30,874 nucleotides of DNA. It comes from a virus. The stretch covers positions 1 through 30,874 of IMG/VR virus record IMGVR_UViG_3300020185_000171; one strand, written 5' to 3'. Positions within the stretch are counted from its first letter, which is position 1, and the number at the start of each line of letters is the position of its first letter. Under the pieces are notes generated by a model, which was not told where the DNA came from, made no database searches, and saw nothing but the letters and a program-made list of their open reading frames with translations. The position numbers and the translations under genes are program-made. Below, one piece after another: positions 1 through 10,654 of the stretch.

Positions 1-3000
1 GTAAACTTCTTTTTTCCAAGAACTCCTGTTCCATCGGCAAAGAAATTACCAAGTAGAGGGTCAACATTAGTATATATCTCATCGGTTGCAATTATAGTAG
101 ATCCTGTAGAGGTTACATACAATTGATTATCTACCAAATTAGAACTTCTTTCAGTAAATACGACTGAATTATTTTGTAAAGTTGTTTCTAGACTTAAATC
201 ATATCTATTGTAGAATTTAATCTCATCTAGTGTTGGAGGATTTGCAATAGTGCCGCCATTTAAAGAGCTTTCAATATCTGTCCATCTGGTAGCTAGATTA
301 TTCCAAGTATCATTTCCATCAGTACCCGTGTCAAACTCAACATAATATCCTAAGAAATCTTCAATTCTTATAGTTTCTCCTTGAGTGTTTTTTATTACTT
401 TAAATCTAACAGACTCCTTTTTAATCATCGAAATCTTTACGACGTCGTTTGTCTCAGGTGTATTAATTATTTTAAACTTAATATAGTCAGAGTCAGCATC
501 TAGATTACTAATAATACTTGCACTTTCTCCTTTACTAACGACTCCCAATTTAGATTGAACCTCTTCGCTTGTTGCATTTATCGACACATTAAATCTTTTG
601 GCATCATAACTATTAGAAGGATCTAGTGTATAGAATTCTTCTCTGATCTTAGCAAATGCTAGTAGACCTGTTTCAGTAAGAAGTCTATATTCTGGAATAG
701 CATATGTTGTATCGCTACCTCCCATATATGATTCAATAGATCCAAACTTAACAATTCCATTTTGAGTGTACGCGACCTCACCAACGCCTGACTCAAAATC
801 GTCGACATAGAGACCAAAGTATCTGTTGACTGAATAGTCCTCTGCACTCGGATCGTCGAACATAAATTCAAGGTTAATTAAATTTGCGCTTGCAACCTTA
901 TTTCTTCTAAAACCATCTGTTATAAAGTCGTTTGCGTCATGTATAGCAAGGTCACTTCTAACAAAATCATTGTAGATATATTCGCTCTTTTCTACAAATC
1001 CACCCTTTATTAAGTCAATACCATTAAATGTTGACTTTTCTCCTTCTTCCATTGTGATTGTTAATGAAGAGCTTGGGAAGAATTCATCTTGGACGTGAGA
1101 CCTTATATACTTACCAATTGAACTTTGTTTCGACAAATCAAATACTTTAACTATTTTTGAGTTTTTAACAAGCTCAAGAACTCTAGTTAATTTATCGCTA
1201 GCACCATCACCTAAACTTAATTCAGGATTAGGGTCATTAACTCGGTAGATTACAAATTTCTTAGGAACGTTTAAGTCTAGCCAAATAGGAGCCAACATCC
1301 TGTACTCTTCATCATATAGCCTAGAGTCATTTAACTTAGTTCCGTATTGATATTCTTCCTCTAATTGTTTTCTATATTGATCGTGAACCGACAGATCCGA
1401 GTACTCTCTAAGTACTTCGAACGTTGAATCAATTGGAGTATTATTGCTATTATAATATCTTGAAAGATCATATGCATAGCTAGAATCTTTACTCAATTCA
1501 TATCTTTTATATTTTGAGTCTGAAAGATTTTGATTTGCATTAAAAGAATCAAGATATATGTTGTCACTACTATCAACTACAAGCTTAACGTTTGTACTTA
1601 ATTTAGGATTTGTACGAAGTAAAGGCTTAGAAACATTATCTAATTTATAATTCTTTTCGATATCCATATTCGGACCTGGATCTAAAATTTCGGGAGTATC
1701 GTATTCAGGCATTTGATACAATGTGGCGTTATTATCATCTCCACAATCCACACAGTTTGAATACATCTTAACAAGTTGTTCACTTCCAATCCCAATATCA
1801 GCCGGATTAACATCGAATATGTTTGGGTAGTAATTAGATAAAAACGAGAGAGCAGTTCCTATATCTGCCGTATTTAAAGTATGAACATACTCTATACACT
1901 GACAAGATCCTTTAATCTCTCCGGATATAACCCTCTTTCCACTGTTTTTCATTGAAACTATTAGATCCGAAATTGCACTATTCTCTCCAGTTCTATGTAA
2001 ACCATCAACTAAGAAGAATTCATAATTATAAAATCCATAAGAGCTCTGACTTGGAATTGAAGGTTTGCAAGAATAAAAAACATAGAACGTATTAAGTCCG
2101 CCGTCGCTTATTTCTTCATTTAGGTTAATATTAGGCCTGATAACATTACCACATGGTATAGGATTCATTGATGTATTGACTCCTCCTGCGGTTGTTTCTT
2201 CATTACCACCTCTCCATATATGTCCACTAGTGTGTGTTTTATATTCAAAGTATTCATCCTGATCAATACTCGTGTCGCCAGAACCGGCCTTAGCCTGTAT
2301 TAACGCACTGTTTCCAAGTATTAACTTAGAATTATCAGCCGTCAATGCTCCGTCCGGTGTTGTATATAAATCGACGTCATTTTGCGCTATTTGTAGTAAC
2401 GTCAGATTTACACCAGCAATATAATATACCGCAATTTCTTCTAACGGATATTCACAAATTGCAAGCTGAGCACTTGGCACATCACACGTTGGTATTTTAA
2501 TAGATGTAGTCCTTAGCGTAGGATTAGTAAACAGACATGTTGATGTTGGTAACCACGGGCTTAAATTATCTTCTATAGCAGAAGAATTAAATTCATAATA
2601 ATATAATGTTCCTTCACCGTAAAATCCATTAGGTGCTAGATTACTAACGTTTGAATTACAATAGTAATAATCAATAGCGCTTTGTTCATCGGTAAATAGT
2701 GGAATTCCAACAGATAATATTTGTTGGAATGTAAGCGGTAGTTTTCCATTAAAGTAATAGAAAGTTGTCAGTGTTGGGTTTGAACAATATTGACTTCCAG
2801 TAGTAGCATATTGTAAATTAATCTGACTAACTGAAGGGTCAATAGGGTTACATTCCCAAGGCTGCCATGCTGAAGGGCTGACTACTGGATCTGTATTCGG
2901 TACGGAAGTGAAGGAACCGTACTGAAAACTACCAGATTGAGACTGGAACCAATTTCCAGTATCATCTAAAAGATAAAAGCTTGTTAAATCTTGACCAACG

Positions 3001-4367
3001 TAAATAGATCTTCCGATTCCGTCTAGTAGGTCTAAAGGATCTCCACCTGGAAACGGTTGCGCAGGATCTGTGATCAGTGCAGGGTTTGGTGGAGGACATT
3101 TGTCTGAAAAGTAAACGTCTACACTAATCGCATCGCCATAGGTTGTTTGGTATATTAACTCTTCAAGTGTTAAAAATTCTTCATTATACAGATAGTATAG
3201 AGTAATTTCAAATGGTTGTAAGCAATATTGACCATCTAAATCATTCATCTCAGCAGGGCTAGCATATACCTTCAATGATTTTGTAGTAGGGTTCGCATTC
3301 CCATTACCAGTACACGATGACTTTGCTCCTAATAATCCAAATTCCATATAGTAATTATCGAATGTACCTACTTGACTTCCATCAAATGGATTTTCAGAAA
3401 TATATCCAGCCTTTGGAATTCTTTGAAAAACACCTAAAAGTGCGTCGTCTACAGAAAGTTGAATTCCATTCGTTTTAATGTAATCTAAACTTAATCCGGA
3501 ACCAAAGCTACTGTCATAATATAACTTGTACTGTCCACTTATATCTCCAGAATCACCAGTTGTTCCATTAATGTCAGTTAGGACCTCATGTCCTCCTGCG
3601 CACATGTTTTTATTATAGAGTGTATTTATTGTATCGTAGCTCTTATAATATACATTGATTATGCTGTTTCCGTTAGGCGAAGTTAAACCCTCATCATCTA
3701 CTATATTTAGAGTAAATGTAGAAATACCTAAAATTGCTCCGGTCGAAGAAGTTTCAGTTAGGTTAAAAACAGCAATTTCATTAGCACTTCCAGCATCTGG
3801 GTTAAGTTGAACCAGGAATGGCTGTTGACCTTCATTTGCAAACGTTAATGTCCCAATTAATATTGTAATATCTCCCGGCTCTACAGTGCTTGCTCCAGAG
3901 TCTAGTGCAATGCTTACAGTAACGTCAGAATTTGGGTAGTTTTGTAAAGATACTGGAATTGGTACTGGCAATGCTGTATTAGTTTCAGTAACACTGCCTG
4001 AAGAAGTATTAAATCCAACAATACTTGCGGTCACTGGACATGTTGTTGTCGTTGACTGTGTTAAATTTTGATCAAATACAACGGTGTCAGATATCTGAGT
4101 ACCATCAAACGGTCCAGATGCATATGATCCTGGAGGTACTGGTGACGATCCAGAAGTGTCTGCCAATATTTGAATTCCTTCTGAGGAAAGTTCAGATAGT
4201 GTAGCATTATTTCCCAAGCCAACTGATATTGCTTGGGTTTCATTGTAATAGACAATGTATTGATCTCCACTTGCTTGTGTTAATCCAACGGGAACATCAT
4301 GAGGATCTTGACATAATGAAGATGGAGTTTGGTCCTGTTTATAGTATATAAGTGTGCTAAATGCCAT
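1..4367 (-). CDS. Giant fibre/adhesin-like structural protein, C-terminus cut by window edge
   Basis: The frame is open from an ATG at 4367 to the left edge without a stop, giving at least 1,455 residues of a longer protein. Residues about 110-228 read like a Calx-beta domain: a beta-rich stretch with VTVSIALDSG, then LTFANEGQQPF, ending NIVDDEG. Calx-beta domains are common in large adhesins. From about residue 380 to 680 there are loosely repeated blocks of the form YY...LTL..I...(D)..YF/YYC, with many Cys and aromatic residues. Beyond about residue 870 the style becomes less Cys-rich and more like a structural protein (for example KLVVDSSDNIYLDSF). A host-recognition or fibre role is inferred from size, composition and position after the baseplate genes. 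It is preceded by a GATATATA motif and is probably its own transcription unit. I did not recognise a named homologue. Confidence 0.8.
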   Translation of the reverse strand, partial: MAFSTLIYYKQDQTPSSLCQDPHDVPVGLTQASGDQYIVYYNETQAISVGLGNNATLSELSSEGIQILADTSGSSPVPPGSYASGPFDGTQISDTVVFDQNLTQSTTTTCPVTASIVGFNTSSGSVTETNTALPVPIPVSLQNYPNSDVTVSIALDSGASTVEPGDITILIGTLTFANEGQQPFLVQLNPDAGSANEIAVFNLTETSSTGAILGISTFTLNIVDDEGLTSPNGNSIINVYYKSYDTINTLYNKNMCAGGHEVLTDINGTTGDSGDISGQYKLYYDSSFGSGLSLDYIKTNGIQLSVDDALLGVFQRIPKAGYISENPFDGSQVGTFDNYYMEFGLLGAKSSCTGNGNANPTTKSLKVYASPAEMNDLDGQYCLQPFEITLYYLYNEEFLTLEELIYQTTYGDAISVDVYFSDKCPPPNPALITDPAQPFPGGDPLDLLDGIGRSIYVGQDLTSFYLLDDTGNWFQSQSGSFQYGSFTSVPNTDPVVSPSAWQPWECNPIDPSVSQINLQYATTGSQYCSNPTLTTFYYFNGKLPLTFQQILSVGIPLFTDEQSAIDYYYCNSNVSNLAPNGFYGEGTLYYYEFNSSAIEDNLSPWLPTSTCLFTNPTLRTTSIKIPTCDVPSAQLAICEYPLEEIAVYYIAGVNLTLLQIAQNDVDLYTTPDGALTADNSKLILGNSALIQAKAGSGDTSIDQDEYFEYKTHTSGHIWRGGNEETTAGGVNTSMNPIPCGNVIRPNINLNEEISDGGLNTFYVFYSCKPSIPSQSSYGFYNYEFFLVDGLHRTGENSAISDLIVSMKNSGKRVISGEIKGSCQCIEYVHTLNTADIGTALSFLSNYYPNIFDVNPADIGIGSEQLVKMYSNCVDCGDDNNATLYQMPEYDTPEILDPGPNMDIEKNYKLDNVSKPLLRTNPKLSTNVKLVVDSSDNIYLDSFNANQNLSDSKYKRYELSKDSSYAYDLSRYYNSNNTPIDSTFEVLREYSDLSVHDQYRKQLEEEYQYGTKLNDSRLYDEEYRMLAPIWLDLNVPKKFVIYRVNDPNPELSLGDGASDKLTRVLELVKNSKIVKVFDLSKQSSIGKYIRSHVQDEFFPSSSLTITMEEGEKSTFNGIDLIKGGFVEKSEYIYNDFVRSDLAIHDANDFITDGFRRNKVASANLINLEFMFDDPSAEDYSVNRYFGLYVDDFESGVGEVAYTQNGIVKFGSIESYMGGSDTTYAIPEYRLLTETGLLAFAKIREEFYTLDPSNSYDAKRFNVSINATSEEVQSKLGVVSKGESASIISNLDADSDYIKFKIINTPETNDVVKISMIKKESVRFKVIKNTQGETIRIEDFLGYYVEFDTGTDGNDTWNNLATRWTDIESSLNGGTIANPPTLDEIKFYNRYDLSLETTLQNNSVVFTERSSNLVDNQLYVTSTGSTIIATDEIYTNVDPLLGNFFADGTGVLGKKKF

Positions 4368-4399
4368 TCAACTAAAAATATTATTTTGTAGTACTATAC

Positions 4400-4407
4400 T
4401 ATATATC
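4400..4407 (-). promoter_or_regulatory. Candidate late promoter motif GATATATA upstream of the giant fibre gene
   Basis: GATATATA on the minus strand starts 40 bases before the ATG at 4367, in the 55-base gap after the 1202-aa gene. The same octamer lies in three other long gaps of this window at similar distances. It resembles the AT-only late promoters of T4-like phages (TATAAATA) in type but not in exact sequence. Function is inferred. Confidence 0.45.
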
Positions 4408-4422
4408 AACGAAAGCCGTCGA

Positions 4423-7400
4423 TCAGATAGAAAGCTGAGCCGCTCTAACTGAATTCTTGTTAGAACCTGCTGCTTTGTACTTAGCAAATATTTCTAAATC
4501 AAATGAAAATTGTTCTCCGTCCGAGTCAAATACATCAATTCCGATTCTCTTAGCATATGTTAAATTACTAAGATTAGTTCCAATTATTCCACCAACTCTA
4601 CCAGTATCACTTGCTGGGTTATCACCAGCATAGTCTGTCATTCTATATTGGAATACAACATCTATTGAAACTGCATTGGTCTCTCCAGTTGTTACATATT
4701 TCTTACCGAATTTATTATCTCCATCAACTAAGAATGAATCGGTATTAATTGGACTTAAGAAAAGATAGGAACCACATGAATTACCGCCTAATAGATATTG
4801 GTCGTTTGCGTCGAAAGACATCTTTAAGGTTCTGGTCTCTGCTCCATTATTTAGATCAGTACTTCTGTAGCCTAATTGTTTTTTTCCGTCCGTTGCGTCT
4901 CCTTCATAAGTAGCAGGAATTGACATTGTATACAGGGCACTATTATTTATTGAATCAAGTGCTGCGTTCATTTCTGCTTCTGTAACCGCAGAAGAGCTGG
5001 AAGCAGAAGAGACATATGAAGTATATAAATTTTCTAAATCTGGATGATCTTTATGTAAAAATAATCCAGTATCATATACTACACTTGTAAGAGATGATAT
5101 TGATATTGCATCAACAATAGTACCGCTAAAAGCTCCAGATAGGTCATATGGCGCAGTATCACCGTTTACGCCAAAGGTACCATTCCATATATAATCAGAA
5201 CCTGTAGCATTATTTGTTGGTGTACTGAATGGAGAAGCGTACGACACTCCATATTCATAATCAAAGATGTCATTTGTAGGGCTTGTAGGTATTTGATTAA
5301 CCATATAAAGTTCTCTATCATTTGCAATGTCAGCAAATCTAGAATAGATGAATTGACCTCTTCTTTGTGATGACTGATATGGCGCGCCATAATTAAATGT
5401 TGCTCCAGCAAAAGTTTCAGCCTCTTCACCTGCTGTTAAATTCTGGTATTGAATAGGAACTAAATCATATTTACCTTCAGTTGTGTAATAGGTATCATCG
5501 ATTACCTTGCTAGCAATTCCGATAGATGTAGGATCTATACCAAAACCAGAAGGATTAGATGCTGATGACTTATATGCTGGTAAATCTCTATCACCAACGA
5601 TTCTAGCAATTAATTCTAATTGAGTTGCGTTTGTGTTTTCAAGAAGTAATTTAAACGTCTTGGTAACAATGTGTCCTTTCTTAACGGTAAGGTCTGCAAC
5701 TTCTTCTGTATAATATCCGGCAAATACCTTATTGTTAGTATTTTTATTGATATTAATGGTAGTTCCTTCTTCGCTTATTAATTTAACTGAAAGCTCTCCT
5801 TTAATTCCAGAAAGAGTTTCTTGTAGTGACGCTACTTGATTTGTTAGATCAGTTAATTTATCAAATAACGAAATTGGAGTCTGTTCAGGAGAAAGGAATC
5901 CAGAAGAAATAGTATTAGAAGTATGCGCAAAGTACTTTTCATTTGCAATAAATGAATCATCAATATGCGTATAAACTCCTTTTGATTCTAATTCTTCATT
6001 AATTCTTACGATTGCAGATTCTGTCTCATTTGAAGTAACTAGTGTAGATATTTCAGTAGTGTCTAGCGTTCCTTCAGGAAATGATATTCTAACAACATCA
6101 CTCCATTCAGAGGTAATTGGGTTAGAAGGAAATCCAGCCTCTGAGACTGATTTAACTCTAACTTCAACAATTTCACCCTTTTGTATTGGAATATCTAACT
6201 GATTAAAGTTTACCTCTTGGCCATCCTCTACTGAACCTTCAGCCCAGTAGAATTTACCAGTGTTTGCGTCTCTAAGTCTCTGCCTTACTCCAGACTTAAT
6301 CTCATTCCAGTTTGTAAATACCCCAGTCCTTTCAGTGCTACCATCATTAAATTTAATTTGCTCAATCTTAGAACTCTTACCGCTAGTCGATAAGTATCTA
6401 TATTGAATAATAAACTGAACAACTGACTGCGGAATCGTATCAGCAACAATCTTTGGTTCAGGAATTGGCCAAAAGCCTCTTATTCTAAACTTAGGAGTTA
6501 TTGCTGTAATTTGCGAATCGCTTGCAACGCTTCTAATTTGGTTAACTAGAGAAGCATATAACTTAGTCTGTGATGATCTGTTATCAACCAATGACGTAAG
6601 TTCATTTCTATCTCTATCGCGTTCAATCAATGACTTATACTTTTTAGTAGATACTGATGATCTCTTCTTAACGATTGTATCGTCAATTTTCTTAAGAGTT
6701 TCTTCAGTTGCAATCTTATCTGAGCTTAGCTTTTTAACTTTATTGATTGCATCATTTTCAGTTAAGTGTGTATTTATTTGAACTACTTGAAAGTTTTCAT
6801 CGGTGATTAAAGGAGAGTTAGGTGTTTGTCCAAGAGTCGCAGGTGGAATTGCATCTTCCTTTAAGGCTTTAATAAATTGACCAAAGTCAGCTACCTCTTC
6901 TCTATAATAATCAGCGAGCGTTTTCTCTACACCATCCTCTAGTATTGTAGTAAGTTCATTTGAGTATATTGCTACACCTGGTGACCAATTTTCTGAAAGT
7001 ATACTAGACTCAGGGTCTATTGACTTAAAGAATACAACCATACTCTCATTAAATCCAACATTAATCTCTATTTCTGTTGAGATTTGACTTCCTTTATAAA
7101 TTCTTAATGAATCAGCTCCTATCTTAATAGGCTCATATCCTTGCATTAACTGCAGCTCTACCTGTCTAGTTGATGAATTAATATTTTTTATGAGATATTT
7201 AGTACTCTTATTCCCACTATTAACCATTAGTTCATCACCAACCTTTAAGACCTCAGTATTTTTTAGGTCTTTATTAGAGTCAGTATATGTTAATTGGTCT
7301 AATGTATAAAATTTAGCATTCTTCGATACTGAAACAGATTCTAATGCTGCAGTTTCAACCTCTGTTCTTTGAATATTATCAATTGAAACAACATCAAAAG

Positions 7401-8031
7401 TACCATAATACTGTGTGTTTCTATATGGCAAATCTCTTACTTGCTCATCTTCGTAATATGGAATATTGTTTGAGGCTATATTAGATATAAACTCATTGTA
7501 GTCGTTTCCATCAGTTCCTTTATATTCAGTGTCGAAAAATTCTTTAGCAAAATCAAAAGTATTATCAATGATATATCTTTTAATTAAAACCCTTTCAGTA
7601 TCTGCACTTATTTGATTGCTAACATCAAATTTTGTTGTTAGTAGTGGTGTTAAGAAATCTTCAAAGAAATAGTTTGATTTGATTCCAAAATTAACAGGTC
7701 TATTAACATTAACAATGTCATTTGCAGGACCCTTTAATGTTCCTGTGTATATTCTTTGATATGTTCCGTCTGCTAACTTTACCTTTGAAGTCCCATCACC
7801 TAGATCTGTAAGTGCTCTTACGTTTTGATCTAGTCTTTCAAGCTCTCTTTTCATGTAGCCAAAGGATGGAACATATACAGTTTGAGTCCCATCAGAGGTT
7901 AAAAGTTCTAATGGAATTGTTTGCTTATCTGTTGTTACAGCCTCGTTTATTCTCTCAAATGTTTTAAGAGAATTAACATTAATTTCAAGCAATTGCTTGA
8001 TAACGGATGACATTGAATTGTTTGTGTTCAT
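4423..8031 (-). CDS. Large virion structural protein, probable peripheral baseplate or fibre protein
   Basis: 1,202 residues from an ATG at 8031, one base after the stop of the upstream 648-aa gene, so the two are very likely co-transcribed. The N-terminal 150 residues are mixed helix/strand with a segment rich in phage structural style (FFEDFLTPLLTTKFDVSNQ). Residues about 428-500 are highly charged and helical, a possible coiled coil. About 510-650 look like a fibronectin-III-type beta domain (FIIQYRYLST, later EIVEVRVKSVSEAGFPS and SEWSDVVRISFP). A second short heptad stretch lies near 720-755 (KLTDLTNQVASLQETLSGI). The C-terminal 400 residues are Ser/Thr/Tyr-rich and beta-like. It lies after the gp6-like wedge gene and before the giant fibre gene, where T4-like phages place wedge periphery and fibre-attachment proteins. 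Exact role unknown. Confidence 0.8.
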   Translation of the reverse strand: MNTNNSMSSVIKQLLEINVNSLKTFERINEAVTTDKQTIPLELLTSDGTQTVYVPSFGYMKRELERLDQNVRALTDLGDGTSKVKLADGTYQRIYTGTLKGPANDIVNVNRPVNFGIKSNYFFEDFLTPLLTTKFDVSNQISADTERVLIKRYIIDNTFDFAKEFFDTEYKGTDGNDYNEFISNIASNNIPYYEDEQVRDLPYRNTQYYGTFDVVSIDNIQRTEVETAALESVSVSKNAKFYTLDQLTYTDSNKDLKNTEVLKVGDELMVNSGNKSTKYLIKNINSSTRQVELQLMQGYEPIKIGADSLRIYKGSQISTEIEINVGFNESMVVFFKSIDPESSILSENWSPGVAIYSNELTTILEDGVEKTLADYYREEVADFGQFIKALKEDAIPPATLGQTPNSPLITDENFQVVQINTHLTENDAINKVKKLSSDKIATEETLKKIDDTIVKKRSSVSTKKYKSLIERDRDRNELTSLVDNRSSQTKLYASLVNQIRSVASDSQITAITPKFRIRGFWPIPEPKIVADTIPQSVVQFIIQYRYLSTSGKSSKIEQIKFNDGSTERTGVFTNWNEIKSGVRQRLRDANTGKFYWAEGSVEDGQEVNFNQLDIPIQKGEIVEVRVKSVSEAGFPSNPITSEWSDVVRISFPEGTLDTTEISTLVTSNETESAIVRINEELESKGVYTHIDDSFIANEKYFAHTSNTISSGFLSPEQTPISLFDKLTDLTNQVASLQETLSGIKGELSVKLISEEGTTININKNTNNKVFAGYYTEEVADLTVKKGHIVTKTFKLLLENTNATQLELIARIVGDRDLPAYKSSASNPSGFGIDPTSIGIASKVIDDTYYTTEGKYDLVPIQYQNLTAGEEAETFAGATFNYGAPYQSSQRRGQFIYSRFADIANDRELYMVNQIPTSPTNDIFDYEYGVSYASPFSTPTNNATGSDYIWNGTFGVNGDTAPYDLSGAFSGTIVDAISISSLTSVVYDTGLFLHKDHPDLENLYTSYVSSASSSSAVTEAEMNAALDSINNSALYTMSIPATYEGDATDGKKQLGYRSTDLNNGAETRTLKMSFDANDQYLLGGNSCGSYLFLSPINTDSFLVDGDNKFGKKYVTTGETNAVSIDVVFQYRMTDYAGDNPASDTGRVGGIIGTNLSNLTYAKRIGIDVFDSDGEQFSFDLEIFAKYKAAGSNKNSVRAAQLSI

Positions 8032-8032
8032 A

Positions 8033-9979
8033 TTATCTAATAATGTCTACTTCAAACTCGTAAGTTACCGGATTTATACATATAACTTCGATGTAAGGTT
8101 TGTTTGTAATTAATTCTGCTGGAATGATGTCAGCTATTTGTATGTCGTATCCTCCGGAAGTTCTAGTATGAATTTTAATATTATTGCCATTCATATCTAT
8201 TGTTTCGAATGAAATTCTAACAATTTGCCCTTCACTCCAAGAATTAATTGAATCATCTAAGTATATATTAAGGTCATCATTCGCAACACTCGTTGATAGT
8301 TTATCGATAAAACTAATTCTATTTGTAAATGGCTTCAACCTGCTCCAAACTCCATATTGACTTAGACCTGCTCCTGAATCATTAATATCGAATTGTGATG
8401 TTTTTGTAATAGAACCAGAATTTGTTTTTGAAGTAAGATCCCATAGAAAAATATTGAGATTGTTATATCCTTTTACGGTATTATTTACTTTAATTTTATT
8501 TGGAACAGACTTATCAATTTCAGTTCCTAATCCATCATATAATACGTCTGTGTTATATTGTAGTTCTACAGGTATTGTTCCGTCAATTAGAGAGTTAAGC
8601 TTATCATGCGCTTTAGTTATCAATTTCAACAGAGAGTCAGAGTCCTGTAGTTGAGCAGAAGTATTCTGGAAGTCGTCTTCCAGCTCTTTAATCCTTGCTT
8701 CTAAATCTTCGGATGTTTCTGAAGATAAAACAAGCCTTTCCATCTCATCTAGTCTCTTAGAGATGTTTCCATATCTATCGTTCGCTCTTATTAAAAGTTC
8801 AGCAGAATTCTCAAGAAGTGTCGTCGTATCCATAAAGAGATCCATTGAAAACGTCGTAAAATCATTTACATTCGTTTCAACTCCAACGTTATCAAGAGAT
8901 GTGTTAAATTTAATATTTAACTTTAATGAGTATGCATTACCATTAAGACCTGTAACCTCGTTTGGCTTATATTTTATTTGTTCATGTATTCTAGAGCCAA
9001 TACCTCCTAAACTCTTAACATCGTCCAAGATTAAAATTCCATATAGGTTAGTTGACCTTCTTGCAGGAATCGAAGAACTATACAGATCATAATATACAAG
9101 GACTGCATTAAATCTAAAATCTTGTCCTTTTTTAGAATAGTCGTTAAAATTCTTAACTGTAGAATCGTTAGTTATTCCTCGATATGATTGCACATCCCAG
9201 TCGATACCAACTGAATTTGTGCCGTTCGTATTAATATCGTAATATGGGCCGGTAGAAGCATTAAATTCATCAACAACCGGATTTAAGTCTAGGCTTGGAT
9301 CTGGATGTGTCTGATCTTCTCTACCTTCGATCCGCTGTGGGTCTGCAAATAATTTATTCGCTGTTGTATTGTAATCGGATGGCTCAAACAATACAGTTGG
9401 GGTTGTTCCTGCTGAAGAGGGTACATTAATATAAACCTCATGATATGCGTTACCCTTGTATGCGATATCGTTCTCAGCATCGATCGTTCCTAAATATTTT
9501 ACAACTCTATCATAAACTTGACCTGTCAGTTCAGAATTAGGATCTTCAGAATAGTTTCCAACGTTACTCTCTGTTGAATCTGCAGATCTGAATCTAATTG
9601 CACCAGTCGAACTTAACCATTTAAAGAAAAGTTTTTCAGCGTCTGACTTATAAAGAACTGGATCAAAATCATCGTCTTGTAATAAAAGCTCTTCTGCGTT
9701 AAGAGCATAACTTTGGAATGTTTGTGCTAAATCAACTCCTGCTCCATTTCCAGAGGGAATATAATTAGCTCCCGAAGTATCTTTTAATAGAGAATAGTTT
9801 ATTGTATTTGATCCGTTTACTGAGGTTGTAAAGTCAGGCAAATCCAATAGTGCATACCTGCTGAACTCAAACTTAAGGTCTGGGTTATTAAAAGCTCTAG
9901 TAATGTCCCTTGCTGCTGAAGCAAAGGCATACATTGTTCCTCCTTGGGGCTGTGGTATTCTAACTAATGGTGTTGCCAT
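8033..9979 (-). CDS. Virion structural protein with central coiled coil, probable fibre or baseplate component
   Basis: 648 residues from an ATG at 9979; the leader is A/T-rich without a Shine-Dalgarno sequence. The N-terminal half has structural-protein composition (many D, N, Y, S). Residues about 400-465 form a predicted coiled coil (RLDEMERLVL, then LEARIKELEDDFQNTSAQL), which fits a trimeric fibre or a connector. The C-terminal 150 residues are beta-rich and could be a receptor-facing or packing domain. It sits one base upstream of the 1202-aa gene and 39 bases downstream of the 207-aa fibre-like gene. No catalytic motif is visible and I did not recognise a named family. Confidence 0.75.
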   Translation of the reverse strand: MATPLVRIPQPQGGTMYAFASAARDITRAFNNPDLKFEFSRYALLDLPDFTTSVNGSNTINYSLLKDTSGANYIPSGNGAGVDLAQTFQSYALNAEELLLQDDDFDPVLYKSDAEKLFFKWLSSTGAIRFRSADSTESNVGNYSEDPNSELTGQVYDRVVKYLGTIDAENDIAYKGNAYHEVYINVPSSAGTTPTVLFEPSDYNTTANKLFADPQRIEGREDQTHPDPSLDLNPVVDEFNASTGPYYDINTNGTNSVGIDWDVQSYRGITNDSTVKNFNDYSKKGQDFRFNAVLVYYDLYSSSIPARRSTNLYGILILDDVKSLGGIGSRIHEQIKYKPNEVTGLNGNAYSLKLNIKFNTSLDNVGVETNVNDFTTFSMDLFMDTTTLLENSAELLIRANDRYGNISKRLDEMERLVLSSETSEDLEARIKELEDDFQNTSAQLQDSDSLLKLITKAHDKLNSLIDGTIPVELQYNTDVLYDGLGTEIDKSVPNKIKVNNTVKGYNNLNIFLWDLTSKTNSGSITKTSQFDINDSGAGLSQYGVWSRLKPFTNRISFIDKLSTSVANDDLNIYLDDSINSWSEGQIVRISFETIDMNGNNIKIHTRTSGGYDIQIADIIPAELITNKPYIEVICINPVTYEFEVDIIR

Positions 9980-10018
9980 CTATATTTTGATTTTATTGTA
10001 AATAATTTTATTAAGTTC

Positions 10019-10642
10019 TTACGCTCCAAGTAAAGATTCTTCTCCTCCACCACCTAATGATGCATTAACCGAAAATGTAATTTCATGAGAACCGATAATA
10101 TACCAAGTGCCGTCCCCGCTAAAATATTTTAACGTAACTGAAGAATTTATACCATCAAGTGTTAAACTTGCAACCGACAATGTACCTAAAATGTTTGTTC
10201 CTCCAGAAGCTTTACAAATAATTGTTACCTCCTGACCATCTCCTCCAGATCCTAATGTAATACTAGCTTGATCTGTTATTAGTGTGTTACCTCCTGAAAG
10301 ATCAGGACTTGCAGCTTGACTTGGTGCGGTTATACTTCCAATATAACCATTCTTTTGTACCATTCTTGAAAATTCAACGTTCTGTGAAAATGTTGAAGAT
10401 ACTCCAAAAACAGCAGCACTCGAGTCAACTTGTAAAAGTTGAGTTGTTAAGTTACCTACAACTGATGATAATGTAAGTTGCTGTGCCGAGATACTATCAA
10501 TTCCCGTAATAGTTGAAGTTACTGGGTCGATAAGAGCAGTAATATCAGCAATCTCATCATTGATTACTGTAAAATTACTATTGATTGTTGTTCTAGATCC
10601 AGATAGTGAATCTGTTCCTAAAATTTCTGTAATGTTTGCCAT
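10019..10642 (-). CDS. Short fibre-like structural protein
   Basis: 207 residues from an ATG at 10642. The N-terminus (DSLSGSRTTINSNFTVINDE) is of a kind often seen at the start of small phage fibre or virion decoration proteins, where a short helical segment leads into a beta-rich shaft. The rest alternates short strands with Gly/Ser/Thr turns and ends in a glycine-rich stretch (SLGGGGEES). There is no enzymatic motif. It lies between the 917-aa gpI-like protein and the 648-aa structural protein, which supports a role as a tail or baseplate appendage. Assignment to a particular fibre is not possible from sequence alone. Confidence 0.65.
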   Translation of the reverse strand: MANITEILGTDSLSGSRTTINSNFTVINDEIADITALIDPVTSTITGIDSISAQQLTLSSVVGNLTTQLLQVDSSAAVFGVSSTFSQNVEFSRMVQKNGYIGSITAPSQAASPDLSGGNTLITDQASITLGSGGDGQEVTIICKASGGTNILGTLSVASLTLDGINSSVTLKYFSGDGTWYIIGSHEITFSVNASLGGGGEESLLGA

Positions 10643-10654
10643 CTTTATATTTAT

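Noticed and set aside
71-78. GATATATA copies inside genes (also at 10779-10786)
   Set aside because: They lie within long coding frames with no gene start just downstream, and about two such octamers per strand are expected by chance at this AT content.
659-871. Short minus-strand open frames inside the giant fibre gene (also 4061-4270)
   Set aside because: They are in a different frame from the continuous 1-4367 reading, which gives sensible protein throughout.
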